Both the position numbers and the translations under genes were made by a program. Positions 1-9,290 of a stretch of DNA of 25,489 nucleotides are shown in pieces. This DNA comes from Asaia bogorensis (GTDB lineage Bacteria > Pseudomonadota > Alphaproteobacteria > Acetobacterales > Acetobacteraceae), in the NCBI GenBank assembly GCA_945886995.1, contig CAMCZJ010000011.1:1-25489 (forward strand), written 5' to 3'. The notes below the pieces were generated by a model, which was given only the letters and a program-made list of their open reading frames with translations, had not been told where the DNA came from and made no database searches. Positions within the stretch are counted from its first letter, which is position 1. The number at the start of each line of letters is the position of its first letter.

Positions 1-3000
1 CATCCTTGAACAGCACGCCTGCCACACGCTGCACCAATAACGCCAAGGTCAAATCCTCGGTCACCGCAGTTAATGGCACACTGATCCCAAGGCGGCGTTC
101 CAAAGCCATGCGCAATTCAATGCCGCCAAGCGAATCAAGCCCAAGCCCAGGAAGTGGCTGATCCACGCGCACCGCTTCGGGCGGCAGGCGCAGGATGCGC
201 GCCATTTCTTCCCGCGCGAGTGCCAGCAATTCCGCCCTCGCTGCCTCTGGCGCCATGGCCAAAAGCCTTGCGCGCAAAGCCGCGCCATCCGTATCCTGCG
301 ATGCCATGCGCGCGCCCAGTGCCGCATAGGCGGGCTCGGTCAAAATCGGCAGGGCCGCCTGCATCCCGCCCCAATTCATGCGCGCCAGATGGATCACGGG
401 TGCGCCGCAAGCAATCAAGGCGGGCAAAGCTGCAAGGGCTTCCTGCGCGGCCATGGGTTTGGCGCCGCTCAGCCGTTCCAGCTTTTCCGCGGCGGCAGCT
501 TCGCGCGTCAGAACGCCAGCATCAGCGACTGGTCCCCACCCGACTGCAAGTGCCGGCTTGCCTTGCGCGTGGCGCCGCCGCGCCAAGCCTTCCAAGGCGG
601 CATTGGCGGCGACGTAATTCGCCTGGCCCGGATTGCCGAAGGCCGTGGTCGCTGAAGAAAACAGCAAGAACAAATGCAAGGGATCATCCGCCGTCAGCGC
701 TTCCAAAGCCTCGGCCACCGCAAGCTTCGGCGCCAGCACGCGCGCGAAGCTTGCGCCATCCTGCCGCGCCGCCGCGCCATCGGCGAAAACCGCCGCCGCT
801 TGCACCACGCCCCGCAAGGGCGCGCCTTCAGTGCGGAGCGCGGCAAGCACGCCGCCAAGTGCCGCGCGGTCCGTCGCATCACAGGCATGGGCACTGGCGC
901 GTGCGCCAAGGGCGGCCAAAACGCGCAAGGCTGCATCCATGCCCGGTGTGGCCGCACCGCGACGGGACAGAAGGGCAATGCGCCTTGCCCCCACCGCCGC
1001 CAGCCATTTGGCGCATTCCAAGCCAAAGCCCTGCGTGCCGCCCAACACTACATAGGCCCCAGCTTCATCCGGTTGCCAGGGTGCGGCGCTTTTCGCGCTT
1101 GGTTCGGGTGGCCTGATCACCAGCTTGCCGATATGGGAAGATGCCTGAAGCTGACGGAAAGCGGCTTCCGCTTCACGCGCCGGGAAGGCGCGATAGGGCA
1201 AGGGCGCCAGCGCGCCATCCGCCAGCCGCGCGGCGATATCGCGCAGCAATGCCTCAGCCAGCGCAGGCCGCGCGCGCGGCAGCGCATCCGCATCCACCGC
1301 GAAATAGCTGATATTGCGGCGGAAGGCGCCAAGCCCTGCGCGTCGGCCCTCGGCGAAGTCGCGCTTGCCCAATTCAATGAAGCGCCCAAACGGGGTCAGC
1401 AGCGCCAGGCTTCTTTCCATGGCAAGGCCGGCCAAGGAATTCAGCACAACCTCCACCCCATCCGGCCAGACAGCACGCAGCGCATCGGCAAAGCCAGCAT
1501 CGCGGCTATCCAGCACCAAATCGGCACCAAGCTGGCGCAGAAAGGCGCGCTTTTCCGGGCTGCCGGCGGTAGCCGCCACCAGGGCGCCAGCCGCCTTGGC
1601 GATTTGCAGCGCGGCCAAGCCGACGCCACCCGCCCCGCCATGGATCAATACGCGTTCACCTGGGCGCAGCCGGGCGAGGGTTTCCAGCGAATAAGCCGCC
1701 GTGATGAAGGCAACCGGGATGGTCGCCGCCGCTTCCGCGCTCATGCCCGGCGGCAAGGGCTGCAGCGCTTCAGCCCGCGTCAGCGCATGGGTGGCGAAGG
1801 CCGCAGGCGCAAAGCCAAAAACCTGCGCACCAGGGGCAAGCCCAACCCCCGGCCCGACTTCTTCCACAATGCCGGCGCATTCCATGCCAAGGCTTGGCCC
1901 CGCAAAGCCATCCATCAGCATGTCTTCCGGCAATAACCCCTGCGCCCACATCACATCGCGGAAGTTAAGCCCCGTCGCGCTCACGCGCAGCCGCACCTCG
2001 CCCGGACCGGGTTTCGGCAAGGCGCTGACGCCATTCCAGCCGAGGCTCGCCAATTGCCCAGGCTGGCCAATGGCCAATTGTGCCGGAAAGGCGGGCGCGG
2101 CCACGGGCAAGCCAGACCGCAGGACCGGCGTGAAACGCCCGCGCGCGGTAAGGCTGATCTCCGGCGCGTCACCGCCCCATTCAGCCAGAATGCTGAGCGC
2201 GGCTGCCTCAGGCGCCAGACCCTGCGCAATCATCACTCGGCGCGGCTTCAGCCCGGGCATTTCATTGGCGAGTACCCGGCCAAGCCCAATCAGCGCCGCC
2301 GCACGGGCTTCCTCGGCCTCAGCCACCAACATCAGCCTGCGGGCCACGCCATCTGCCGCCGCTGCCAATGCGGTCATGGCCGCCAGCACCCTGGCCGGGT
2401 CCGCCATGCCTGTCAGCGCCAGAATATCGGCGCCACGCAAGGCTTTCGGGGGCGGGATTTCGCCCAGATGCAGAATGGCGGGCCGCTGACCCGGCGCGTG
2501 CCGCGCGGCCAAGGCTTCCGCCAAGGGCATGGTCTCGGCATCGGTGAAGATCACACTTGGCCCGGCGCCATCCCGGGTGACCTCCGTGGGCTTCACGGAT
2601 GGGTTCTGGCCAGAGATCAACAATGCCGGCCAGGGGGCGGATTGCAGTGCCTGAACCTCTGCACCCTGCCAGGCCGCCACACCAAGCGCGGCGCGCCAGG
2701 CGGCGGCATCGGGCAGCGCGCCTTCCGGATCATCCCGCCACCAGGCTGCATCCTGCCCTAGTGAGAAGCCCCAAAGCACCCCAGGCGAGGGTTCGGTCAG
2801 CAGCAGCACCGCCCCTGGCGCGGCCTGGGCAGCGAGCCCTTCCAGCAGCGCCACCCCATGCCGCCCCCGCGCCGCCGGCGCCAAGCCCAGGATCACATCG
2901 GCCTTGTCCGCCTGGGCAGGGGTGGTGTTCAGGCTTTCCCAGCCATCCCAGCGCATGGCCACAGCTTCCGGCACCGCACCCGCAGCGCCAGCCATGGCCT

Positions 3001-6000
3001 CACCAATCGCGCGATACTGGATGCGCCGGCCGCTTGCGCCAAGCAGCGCCAAGGCACCACGCGTCAACGCCCCGCCCGCACCAAGCTCCAATACCCTGAG
3101 CGGCCTATCCTGCGGCCAAGACTCCGCCAATGCGCCAAGCCCAGCCAAGATTGGTTGAGCCAAAGCCTGCATCGCCCCACCCATGGCGGGCGGCGGTGGC
3201 GCCACAAGCGCCTCACCACGCAAAGCCGGGATCATTTGCTCGCCCGCCCGCGCCAGCCAGGCCAGATCAAGCGCAAGCCCTGGCTGTTCCGCCAGTACAG
3301 CGCGCCAGATCGCCTCGGGCGGCGGCAGGGGCTGGTCTTCAATGATGCGCCAACCCTCAGCCAGGGGTTCCGCAGCGCCGGCCAGCGCCAGAATGCGCCA
3401 TAGCGCAGCGCGATAGGGGCTTGGCGGCGCCGCGTTATCACGCAGCGCCGGCAGCGCCAGGGCAGCCAGAAAGGCTTCCAACAGCAGCGCGGCCTCACTC
3501 AACGGTGCTTCCTGATCCTGCTTCAGGACTGCTGCAATGATGGGCTCAAGATCAAGCGATGCGGGCGCGCCGTGCAGCGGCAGGCTCGGCACCGGGTCAA
3601 GCCGGAAAGCCAAGTTTTCCAGCTTTTCCCGCCCTGGGCGCGGGACGCGCTGAAACCAGATATCCTCGATCCTGGCGACCATTGCGCCAGCGGCATCGCG
3701 CAGCGTCAGGCTGGCGGCAAAAAGCCTGGCGCCGCGCCTGCCGGGGGTGATTTCGGCGGAAGCGATGGGGGCCGCATCGCGCCGGGCGCAAAGCCGGCCA
3801 ATGCGCACGGGAATGATCGCCTCATCAGCGCCCAAGCCTTGCCCGAGCATCAGGGCGAAAAGCCCCTGCAAGGCGCCATCCAGCAGGGCGGGGTGGAGCA
3901 TGAAGCCGGCATGATCCGGCGCGGCTTCCGGCAGGCTCAGTCGCGCCAGTGCCACCCCGGCGGCGCCATCCACCTCCACCTGCTCCAGGCTTTGAAATGC
4001 TGGGCCGTAATCAAGGCCATGGCGCGCGGCGAAGGCCAAAACCTCGGCCCCCGGCACCTTCCGTGTCTTGGTCAGCGCGCATGCCGGCGCGGCAGGCAGG
4101 CGCGGCAGGGCGGCCAGCCTTGCGCGGGCACAAAGCGCGAAATCATCCTCGGCCAGGCGCGGGCGGGCTTCCAGCGTGAAGCCGCCTTCGCCATCCGCCG
4201 CGAAGCGCAATTCGGCCATGCTGTCCTTGGCAAGCGAAACGGGGCGGAGAATGGTAAGATCACTGATTTCCAGAACCGGGGCATCCGGATGGGCAAGCGC
4301 GGCGGCGGCCAAGGCGGCTTCGGCCATGGCGGCGGCGGGCAGCACGGCATCATCAAACAGCCTGTGATCGCCAAGCCAGGGCATGGCGGTGGTATCCAAC
4401 CATTGCGTCCAGAGCCCGGGCACCGCGCCACGCCGGAAACCCAGCAATGGATGGTCCTGCGCCAGATCAGTCAGCCGCGCGCTTTCCACCGTGCGTTGGA
4501 ACCAGATGGATCGGCGCGCAAACGGCGTGCGCGGCAGTGCTGCACGCTCGGCGACGCCCTGAAAGCCAGGGGCCGAACGCGGATCAGCACCTGCGGCAAC
4601 GGCGCGATCAGCAATGAGCGGAAAGGGATCGCCCGGCGGGTCCTGGCGCTTCAGGCTGGAAAGGATCGCCCCTTCCACGGCTTCGGCGCGCAGCGTCTCT
4701 CGCAGATAATTCTGCAAAACCGGCGCAGGGCCGATTTCCAGGAAAAGCCGCGCACCCTGCCGCGCCGCCTCCGCCACCGCGTCCTGAAAGCGCACGGGTT
4801 CGCGCAGATTGCGCCACCAATACTGGGCGCCTGCTTCCGCCCCGACCAAGGGCTTGCCAGTGACCGAGGAAATCATCGGGCAAGTACCTGGCTGCGTGAC
4901 CATGCCCGCCAGATCATCCAATAGCCCTGTACGCACCGGTTCCATCGCCGCGCTATGGAAGGCGTAGTCCAGATCAAGCGGAATCGCGACCAGCCGCGCC
5001 GCTTCAGCTGCCTGACACAGCCTTGCAATCGCCACCGCCGGGCCCGCGATAGTGAGCGCCGCCGGCGCATTGATCGCCGCAATTTCAAGCCCCGGGCCGC
5101 ATTCTTCCAGCAAGGGCGCTATGGCTTCAGGTGTTGCGCCAATCGCCGCCATGCGCCCGGTGCCGCGCGTGGCATGCTGATGCCGGCTGCGCGCCACAAT
5201 CAGCGCCGCCGCCTGATCGAGCGAGAGTATCCCCGCCGCCTGTGCCGCCGCCACTTCGCCGACCGAATGGCCGATCACCACATCAGGCGTGATGCCTTGT
5301 GCGGCCAGCGCCGCCAAAACACCGATCTGCACCGCGAAAAGCAAAGGTTGGGCAAGGTCTGTCCCCGCCAGATGCGCTTCGCTTATACCTGCCTTGATCA
5401 GCGCGGCGGGCGAAACACCAAGCTGTGGCGCCAGCGCGGCATCGGCGGCCAGTACACCACGGCGAAAGGCGGATGAAGCGCGAAAGGCTTCCCGCGCCAT
5501 GCCCAAATGCTGCGCGCCATTGCCGCTGAAGACGAAAGCAATGCCGCCGCTGAGCGCAACCCCTTGCGCAGCGCTCGCGTCACGTTCCCCCGCCCCCCAG
5601 GCAGCCAGGCGCTGGGCTAGCGCCGCACCATCAGCCCCGCGCAGCACAAGCCGATGCGGTGCAAGGTCCCGATACCGCGCCTGACCGCGCGCGAGTGCCG
5701 CAGTGCGCGCGGCATCGGCACCCGCCAGCGCATCGCGCCATGATACCACCGAAAGCCTGAGCGCTTCGGCTGAGCGCGCCGAGAGAATAAGCGGCGGCGC
5801 CCCCTTGGCCGCCGCAGGGCGGAGCGCGCGCGGATTTGGCGCGCGGCCCAAAATGGCTGCGGCATTGGTGCCGCCAAAGCCAAAGGCATTGACGCCGATC
5901 ACCGCATCAGCGGGGACGGCCACGGATTCTGGCGCGCGCGGAACACTCAGATTGAGATCGGTGAAATCAATCGCCGGATTGGGGTTTGCAAAATGCAGCG

Positions 6001-7147
6001 CCGGCGGCACGAAACCCTGTTCCAGCATCAGCATGGCCTTGACCAAACCAGCCATGCCCGCGCCGGCTTCCAAATGGCCGATATTCGCCTTGGCGGAACC
6101 AATCGGCAGTGGCGCGCTGCGATGGCGCGCTATTGCTTGCCCGATCGCCCAGGCCTCAGCCGGGTCACCCGCCTGGGTGCCGGTGCCATGCGCTTCAAAC
6201 GCCAGAAAACGATCCGGCTGCACCGCGGCTTTGTCCATCAGGCCCGCCAGCAATGTCGCCTGCGCATCGCGATTGGGCAGCGAAATGCCAATGGTGCGCC
6301 CGGCTGTATTGGTGCCGGTGCCAAGCAACAGCGCGCGTATCGGCTCACGCGCTGCGTTGGCATCGGCAAGGCGGCGCAGAATGACAACCCCCGCACCTTC
6401 CGCGCGCACATAGCCATCCGCCGCCGCATCAAACACCTGGCAGCGTCCGCGTGCGGAGAGCATGCCCGCGCGGGAGAAACCGATAAAGGCATAGGGCGAG
6501 AGCAGCAGATTGACGCCCCCCACCACTGCGGCTTCCAAACCCGGATCATCCGCCAAGGCGCGCGCGGCCAGATGCAGCGCGACAAGCGAAGACGAACAGG
6601 CGGTATCAATGGTCTGCGCACCGCCGCGCAAATCAAACACATGGCCAATGCGGTTGGACAGGATGGAAAGCGCATTGCCGGTCATGTGAAAACGGTCGGC
6701 AGCCGCGGGATCATCCAAGCGCAGCTCAGCGAAATCCGTGGAAGACCCACCGATGAAGACCGCGATATTGCGCCCAGCCAAGGCTTCCGGCCTTAGCCCC
6801 GCATCTTCAAGGGCATCGCGCGTTACTTCCAGTAGAAGGCGCTGCTGAGGATCGGCTTCCGCAACCTCACGCGGGGAAAGGCCGAAGGCTTCCGCGTCAA
6901 AGCCCTTGATATCGCCAATCGTGCCGGCGGCGAAACTATAACTCCGCCCCGCTTCGCCTGGGCGCGGATGATGCCAGCGCGCCTTTTCGAACCGGTCATC
7001 GGGCACTTCCGTCACCGCATCCACGCCTTGGCGCAGCAAATCGGCGAAGCGCGCAAGATCAGGCGCACCAGGCAGCCTGGCCGCCGCGCCGATAATGGCA
7101 ATCGGCTCCGGCGCCGTGGCTTTCGGGCGATTGGGGGCGCGGCGCAT
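1..7147 (-). CDS. Type I polyketide synthase, single fully reducing module (3' end beyond window)
   Basis: Builds a reduced acyl chain on a carrier domain by malonyl condensation. One open frame of 2,382 codons has no stop before the window edge. Domains in order: KS about residues 14-430 (active Cys184 in TACSSS, His320 in EAHGTGT, His358 in NIGHLEAG); AT about 536-830 (Ser628 in GHSVGE; YAFH ending at His731, a malonyl-type motif); DH about 900-1175 (His928, Asp1090 in HPALLDG); methyltransferase-like region about 1190-1500 with a weak SAM loop (LELGAGG near 1353) and no recognisable NVLHAT motif; a structural KR half; ER about 1700-2010 (HGGAGGVG); KR about 2030-2220 (Lys2141, Ser2165, Tyr2178; an Asp in VFADG suggests B-type); ACP with Ser2339 in GLDSLGG. 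A single complete module suggests iterative use, but further modules or a release domain may lie off-window. ATG at 7147 is 4 bases after the glycosyltransferase stop; GTG at 7159 is an alternative start overlapping that gene. Confidence 0.95.
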   Translation of the reverse strand, partial: MRRAPNRPKATAPEPIAIIGAAARLPGAPDLARFADLLRQGVDAVTEVPDDRFEKARWHHPRPGEAGRSYSFAAGTIGDIKGFDAEAFGLSPREVAEADPQQRLLLEVTRDALEDAGLRPEALAGRNIAVFIGGSSTDFAELRLDDPAAADRFHMTGNALSILSNRIGHVFDLRGGAQTIDTACSSSLVALHLAARALADDPGLEAAVVGGVNLLLSPYAFIGFSRAGMLSARGRCQVFDAAADGYVRAEGAGVVILRRLADANAAREPIRALLLGTGTNTAGRTIGISLPNRDAQATLLAGLMDKAAVQPDRFLAFEAHGTGTQAGDPAEAWAIGQAIARHRSAPLPIGSAKANIGHLEAGAGMAGLVKAMLMLEQGFVPPALHFANPNPAIDFTDLNLSVPRAPESVAVPADAVIGVNAFGFGGTNAAAILGRAPNPRALRPAAAKGAPPLILSARSAEALRLSVVSWRDALAGADAARTAALARGQARYRDLAPHRLVLRGADGAALAQRLAAWGAGERDASAAQGVALSGGIAFVFSGNGAQHLGMAREAFRASSAFRRGVLAADAALAPQLGVSPAALIKAGISEAHLAGTDLAQPLLFAVQIGVLAALAAQGITPDVVIGHSVGEVAAAQAAGILSLDQAAALIVARSRHQHATRGTGRMAAIGATPEAIAPLLEECGPGLEIAAINAPAALTIAGPAVAIARLCQAAEAARLVAIPLDLDYAFHSAAMEPVRTGLLDDLAGMVTQPGTCPMISSVTGKPLVGAEAGAQYWWRNLREPVRFQDAVAEAARQGARLFLEIGPAPVLQNYLRETLRAEAVEGAILSSLKRQDPPGDPFPLIADRAVAAGADPRSAPGFQGVAERAALPRTPFARRSIWFQRTVESARLTDLAQDHPLLGFRRGAVPGLWTQWLDTTAMPWLGDHRLFDDAVLPAAAMAEAALAAAALAHPDAPVLEISDLTILRPVSLAKDSMAELRFAADGEGGFTLEARPRLAEDDFALCARARLAALPRLPAAPACALTKTRKVPGAEVLAFAARHGLDYGPAFQSLEQVEVDGAAGVALARLSLPEAAPDHAGFMLHPALLDGALQGLFALMLGQGLGADEAIIPVRIGRLCARRDAAPIASAEITPGRRGARLFAASLTLRDAAGAMVARIEDIWFQRVPRPGREKLENLAFRLDPVPSLPLHGAPASLDLEPIIAAVLKQDQEAPLSEAALLLEAFLAALALPALRDNAAPPSPYRAALWRILALAGAAEPLAEGWRIIEDQPLPPPEAIWRAVLAEQPGLALDLAWLARAGEQMIPALRGEALVAPPPPAMGGAMQALAQPILAGLGALAESWPQDRPLRVLELGAGGALTRGALALLGASGRRIQYRAIGEAMAGAAGAVPEAVAMRWDGWESLNTTPAQADKADVILGLAPAARGRHGVALLEGLAAQAAPGAVLLLTEPSPGVLWGFSLGQDAAWWRDDPEGALPDAAAWRAALGVAAWQGAEVQALQSAPWPALLISGQNPSVKPTEVTRDGAGPSVIFTDAETMPLAEALAARHAPGQRPAILHLGEIPPPKALRGADILALTGMADPARVLAAMTALAAAADGVARRLMLVAEAEEARAAALIGLGRVLANEMPGLKPRRVMIAQGLAPEAAALSILAEWGGDAPEISLTARGRFTPVLRSGLPVAAPAFPAQLAIGQPGQLASLGWNGVSALPKPGPGEVRLRVSATGLNFRDVMWAQGLLPEDMLMDGFAGPSLGMECAGIVEEVGPGVGLAPGAQVFGFAPAAFATHALTRAEALQPLPPGMSAEAAATIPVAFITAAYSLETLARLRPGERVLIHGGAGGVGLAALQIAKAAGALVAATAGSPEKRAFLRQLGADLVLDSRDAGFADALRAVWPDGVEVVLNSLAGLAMERSLALLTPFGRFIELGKRDFAEGRRAGLGAFRRNISYFAVDADALPRARPALAEALLRDIAARLADGALAPLPYRAFPAREAEAAFRQLQASSHIGKLVIRPPEPSAKSAAPWQPDEAGAYVVLGGTQGFGLECAKWLAAVGARRIALLSRRGAATPGMDAALRVLAALGARASAHACDATDRAALGGVLAALRTEGAPLRGVVQAAAVFADGAAARQDGASFARVLAPKLAVAEALEALTADDPLHLFLLFSSATTAFGNPGQANYVAANAALEGLARRRHAQGKPALAVGWGPVADAGVLTREAAAAEKLERLSGAKPMAAQEALAALPALIACGAPVIHLARMNWGGMQAALPILTEPAYAALGARMASQDTDGAALRARLLAMAPEAARAELLALAREEMARILRLPPEAVRVDQPLPGLGLDSLGGIELRMALERRLGISVPLTAVTEDLTLALLVQRVAGVLFKD

Positions 7148-7151
7148 GGGT

Positions 7152-8459
7152 TCAGCCACGCGGCAGGCTTTGCGGCGTGAGCGCCGCCGGCACACCCCGA
7201 TCAGCATGGGCAAGGGCCTGATCGGCCAAAGCGCGCGGTGCGGCGCGGGCGCAAGCTTCCAGCCAGGGGTCCACCCGCGCGAAATGGTCTTCCCAGCTTG
7301 GCGCAGCCCAGGCGGAAAGCCGCGCCATTTGCGCCTGCCTCATGGGGCTTTCTGATGGTGCGTAATCCAGGATCAGGCGACGCCAGCCTGGGCCATCCAG
7401 CGGGTCCAGATATTCCGGCACATCCCCGCCCACCTCACGCAGGGCGGGCAAATCCGAACAGATCGCGGGCAGGCCAAGCGCCAGCGCCTCTGCAAGCGGC
7501 AGCCCGTAGCCTTCCGCGAAGGATGGGAACAGCAGCGCCCTGGCCCCGTGCAGCAAGCCCGCTACGGCCGCATCCGGCAGGCCCGCATACTCCATGACCT
7601 TTCCGGAAAGCGCCGGGCAGCGTTCCAACATGTCCAGGATATTCTCATTCTCCCAGCCGCGCCGGCCGATCAGGATGAGCTTCGGCGCGGCATCACCCAG
7701 GGTTTCGGCCAAATCACGCCAAATATGCAAAAGCAGCAGGTGATTTTTGCGCGGTTCAATCGTGCCGAGGCAGATGAAGTAAGGCCCCGCCGGGCGCGGA
7801 TAGCCGGCATCAGGCGCCACGGGGTCAATGCCAAGCGGCGCGGGCAATATGGGGATGGGACCGCGCGCGCCTTCATGCGCCAGATAGGGCGCCAAGCTTG
7901 CGGCGGTGGCGGCGGAATTGACGATGATGCCATCCGCCAAACTCGTGAAGGTCTCAAGCCGGCTGAGATGCTGCCGGGTGCTGCGCGGCGGGGCATATTC
8001 CGGGTGGGTGATCGGGATCAGATCATGCACCAGGGGAATGAAGCGCGCGCCTTGGCGCTTCAGCGCCAGAATGGCGCCAGACCGATCCGCCCCGCGATGG
8101 GACACCAGCAGATGCAGCACGGGTTCGCGGGCCGCCAGCGCCTGGCGCAATGCGCCGCGACCCAGCCCGAGCCATTGGCGGAGCTGCGCTTGCCGCGCGC
8201 GCCGCCGTGCGTCTTGCCACGCAGTCTCTGCCCCCGCTGCGCCCCGCCAAAGCGTTTGAAGTGCCGTGAGCAGGGCTTCCACCAGCCCCTGCGGCAGCGC
8301 CACCGGGGGCAGGAAAGGCCCGCTCATCACAAAGGTCACGCGCGCGGGGTCCCGGGCGAGAAAATGGCGCGCATAGGCGTGCTCCACGCGATCAATCCCG
8401 GTCGGCGCGGGGCGCCCCGTGCCGGAAATCAGTCGCGAAATATCGAGCAAAATGCGCAA
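7152..8459 (-). CDS. Glycosyltransferase family 4 (GT-B fold)
   Basis: Predicted retaining glycosyltransferase of 435 residues that moves a sugar from a nucleotide-sugar donor to an unknown acceptor. The C-terminal half has family 4 hallmarks: GTIEPRKNH near 232-240, a strand-loop ILIGRRG near 262-268, and an EX7E donor motif with Glu316 and Glu324 (AEGYGLPLAE). The N-terminus (ILLDISRLI, then TGIDRVE) resembles exopolysaccharide-type GT4 enzymes. The start codon is TTG; it is preferred because MRILLDISR is the usual family start, no ATG or GTG occurs upstream in frame before a stop, and AAAGG lies about 8 bases upstream. No signal peptide or clear membrane segment was seen. It is directly upstream of, and probably co-translated with, the polyketide synthase, so the acceptor may be the polyketide product or a lipid carrying it. 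That link is inferred from position. Confidence 0.9.
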   Translation of the reverse strand: MRILLDISRLISGTGRPAPTGIDRVEHAYARHFLARDPARVTFVMSGPFLPPVALPQGLVEALLTALQTLWRGAAGAETAWQDARRRARQAQLRQWLGLGRGALRQALAAREPVLHLLVSHRGADRSGAILALKRQGARFIPLVHDLIPITHPEYAPPRSTRQHLSRLETFTSLADGIIVNSAATAASLAPYLAHEGARGPIPILPAPLGIDPVAPDAGYPRPAGPYFICLGTIEPRKNHLLLLHIWRDLAETLGDAAPKLILIGRRGWENENILDMLERCPALSGKVMEYAGLPDAAVAGLLHGARALLFPSFAEGYGLPLAEALALGLPAICSDLPALREVGGDVPEYLDPLDGPGWRRLILDYAPSESPMRQAQMARLSAWAAPSWEDHFARVDPWLEACARAAPRALADQALAHADRGVPAALTPQSLPRG

Positions 8460-8648
8460 GCGCCCGCCTTTGGCTTCGCGGGCATTCTGACGCGCAAAAC
8501 CCGCACGCAGCCCGGTTGAAAGAATGTAATATTATGATGAAACAAGAAAATTTGAAACGCGGAAATGGCGGGGCGGCCAGGTCGGCTTTCCTTTCCGGCT
8601 TCGGGCTGCGAGAAACCAAGCCTGAAAGGCCCAGGAGAGATATCAGGC
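8460..8648. promoter_or_regulatory. Divergent intergenic region, probable promoters of the GT-PKS unit and the thioesterase
   Basis: This 189-bp gap separates two divergent transcription units and contains an unusually AT-rich core at about 8515-8557 within GC-rich surroundings. Such a core is typical of promoter DNA, but I could not place a convincing -35/-10 pair on either strand. An AGGAGA sequence at about 8632 is the probable ribosome binding site of the thioesterase. Confidence 0.45.
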
Positions 8649-9080
8649 ATGAGCATCTGGAAACGCCCGGCAACGCCCGAAGCCATCGAAGCACGCATGG
8701 CCAATAGCCTGCCCGGCGCCTTTGGTATCCGTATCCTGGAAGTCGGCGCCGATTTCATCCGCGCCGAAATGCCGGTGGATCGCCGCCACGTGCAGCCCTA
8801 TGGCATATTGCATGGCGGGGCTTCCGTGGTGCTGGCCGAGACACTTGGCAGCCTGGCCACCACCCTGACCCTGCCTGAGGGCCAGCAGGCCGTGGGGTTG
8901 GAGGTGAATGCCAATCATGTCTCCGCCGTGCCGGAGGGCGAGACTGTGACCGCGATCTGCCGCCCGCTTCATCTGGGCCGCCGCACCCAGGTCTGGCAGA
9001 CGGAAATCCACCGGCCCAATGGCAAGCTTGCCTGTGTGTCGCGCCTGACCACGGCCGTGCTGGACCGGACAACATCATAA
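8649..9080 (+). CDS. Hotdog-fold acyl-CoA thioesterase, PaaI/YbdB-like
   Basis: Predicted cytosolic thioesterase of 143 residues, the usual size for single-domain PaaI/YbdB/MenI-type enzymes that hydrolyse acyl-CoA or acyl-carrier thioesters. It shows the family core YGILHGGASVVLAETLGS: His55-Gly-Gly binds the thioester, and Glu64, nine residues on, matches the catalytic acid of the YbdB group. ATG 8649 is chosen because AGGAGA lies about 11 bases upstream and the alignment with the family begins here; the frame is open further 5' but that part looks non-coding. It is divergent from the GT-PKS pair and shares its intergenic region. It could proofread or release acyl chains for the synthase, or be an unrelated housekeeping enzyme; sequence alone does not decide. 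Confidence 0.88.
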   Translation: MSIWKRPATPEAIEARMANSLPGAFGIRILEVGADFIRAEMPVDRRHVQPYGILHGGASVVLAETLGSLATTLTLPEGQQAVGLEVNANHVSAVPEGETVTAICRPLHLGRRTQVWQTEIHRPNGKLACVSRLTTAVLDRTTS

Positions 9081-9230
9081 GCGGGGCTGCTGGCCGCGGA
9101 CCTGCCTTGCGCCCATGGCCATCAAGCCATGGCGCGATTCGGCAAAACGGGTCAGGTTAAACCCGCAAATTGCGGTTGAGGCGCTTCGGATATGCGCCGC
9201 GCCGCCTTCTAAGAAGTTTTTGGAGATGTC
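9081..9230 (+). other. Hairpin-rich leader before the small ORF and asparaginase gene
   Basis: This 150-bp non-coding stretch holds four consecutive inverted repeats: 9109-9135 (10-bp stem with one bulge, loop near CATCAA), 9148-9165 (CGGGT/ACCCG), 9164-9174 (CGCAA/TTGCG) and 9180-9198 (GGCGC/GCGCC). None is followed by a clear T-tract, so a classical terminator for the thioesterase is not obvious. TTTTTGGAG just before 9231 supplies a good ribosome binding site for the small ORF. Confidence 0.4.
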
Positions 9231-9290
9231 ATGACCGTGGATCAAGTGATTGAACGACTGAGCGCCGCAGCACCAGGGGTGGCAGCATGA
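9231..9290 (+). CDS. Small 19-residue ORF overlapping the asparaginase start
   Basis: A 19-residue ORF (MTVDQVIERLSAAAPGVAA) preceded by GGAG at 7-10 bases, a better-placed ribosome binding site than many genes in the window have. Its TGA overlaps the ATG of the asparaginase gene as ATGA, the classical arrangement for translational coupling. The peptide is Ala-rich with a short amphipathic look and no run of a single regulatory amino acid. It could be a leader peptide delivering ribosomes to the downstream gene, a real microprotein, or the remnant of a lost gene. I recognise no family. Confidence 0.45.
   Translation: MTVDQVIERLSAAAPGVAA

Noticed and set aside
154..4924. Several long open frames on the plus strand opposite the polyketide synthase, including about 420-450 codons at 674-1936 and 3572-4924
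   Set aside because: They are antisense to a gene with a full set of conserved catalytic motifs; their products are Arg/Pro/Ala-rich without recognisable domains, as expected from GC-rich antisense DNA.
1..7147. Frameshift or internal stop in the polyketide synthase
   Set aside because: All catalytic landmarks from KS to ACP that I indexed lie in one reading frame, so the gene looks intact within the window.
9109..9135. Rho-independent terminator after the thioesterase
   Set aside because: The stem is good but bulged, and no T-tract follows on the plus strand.
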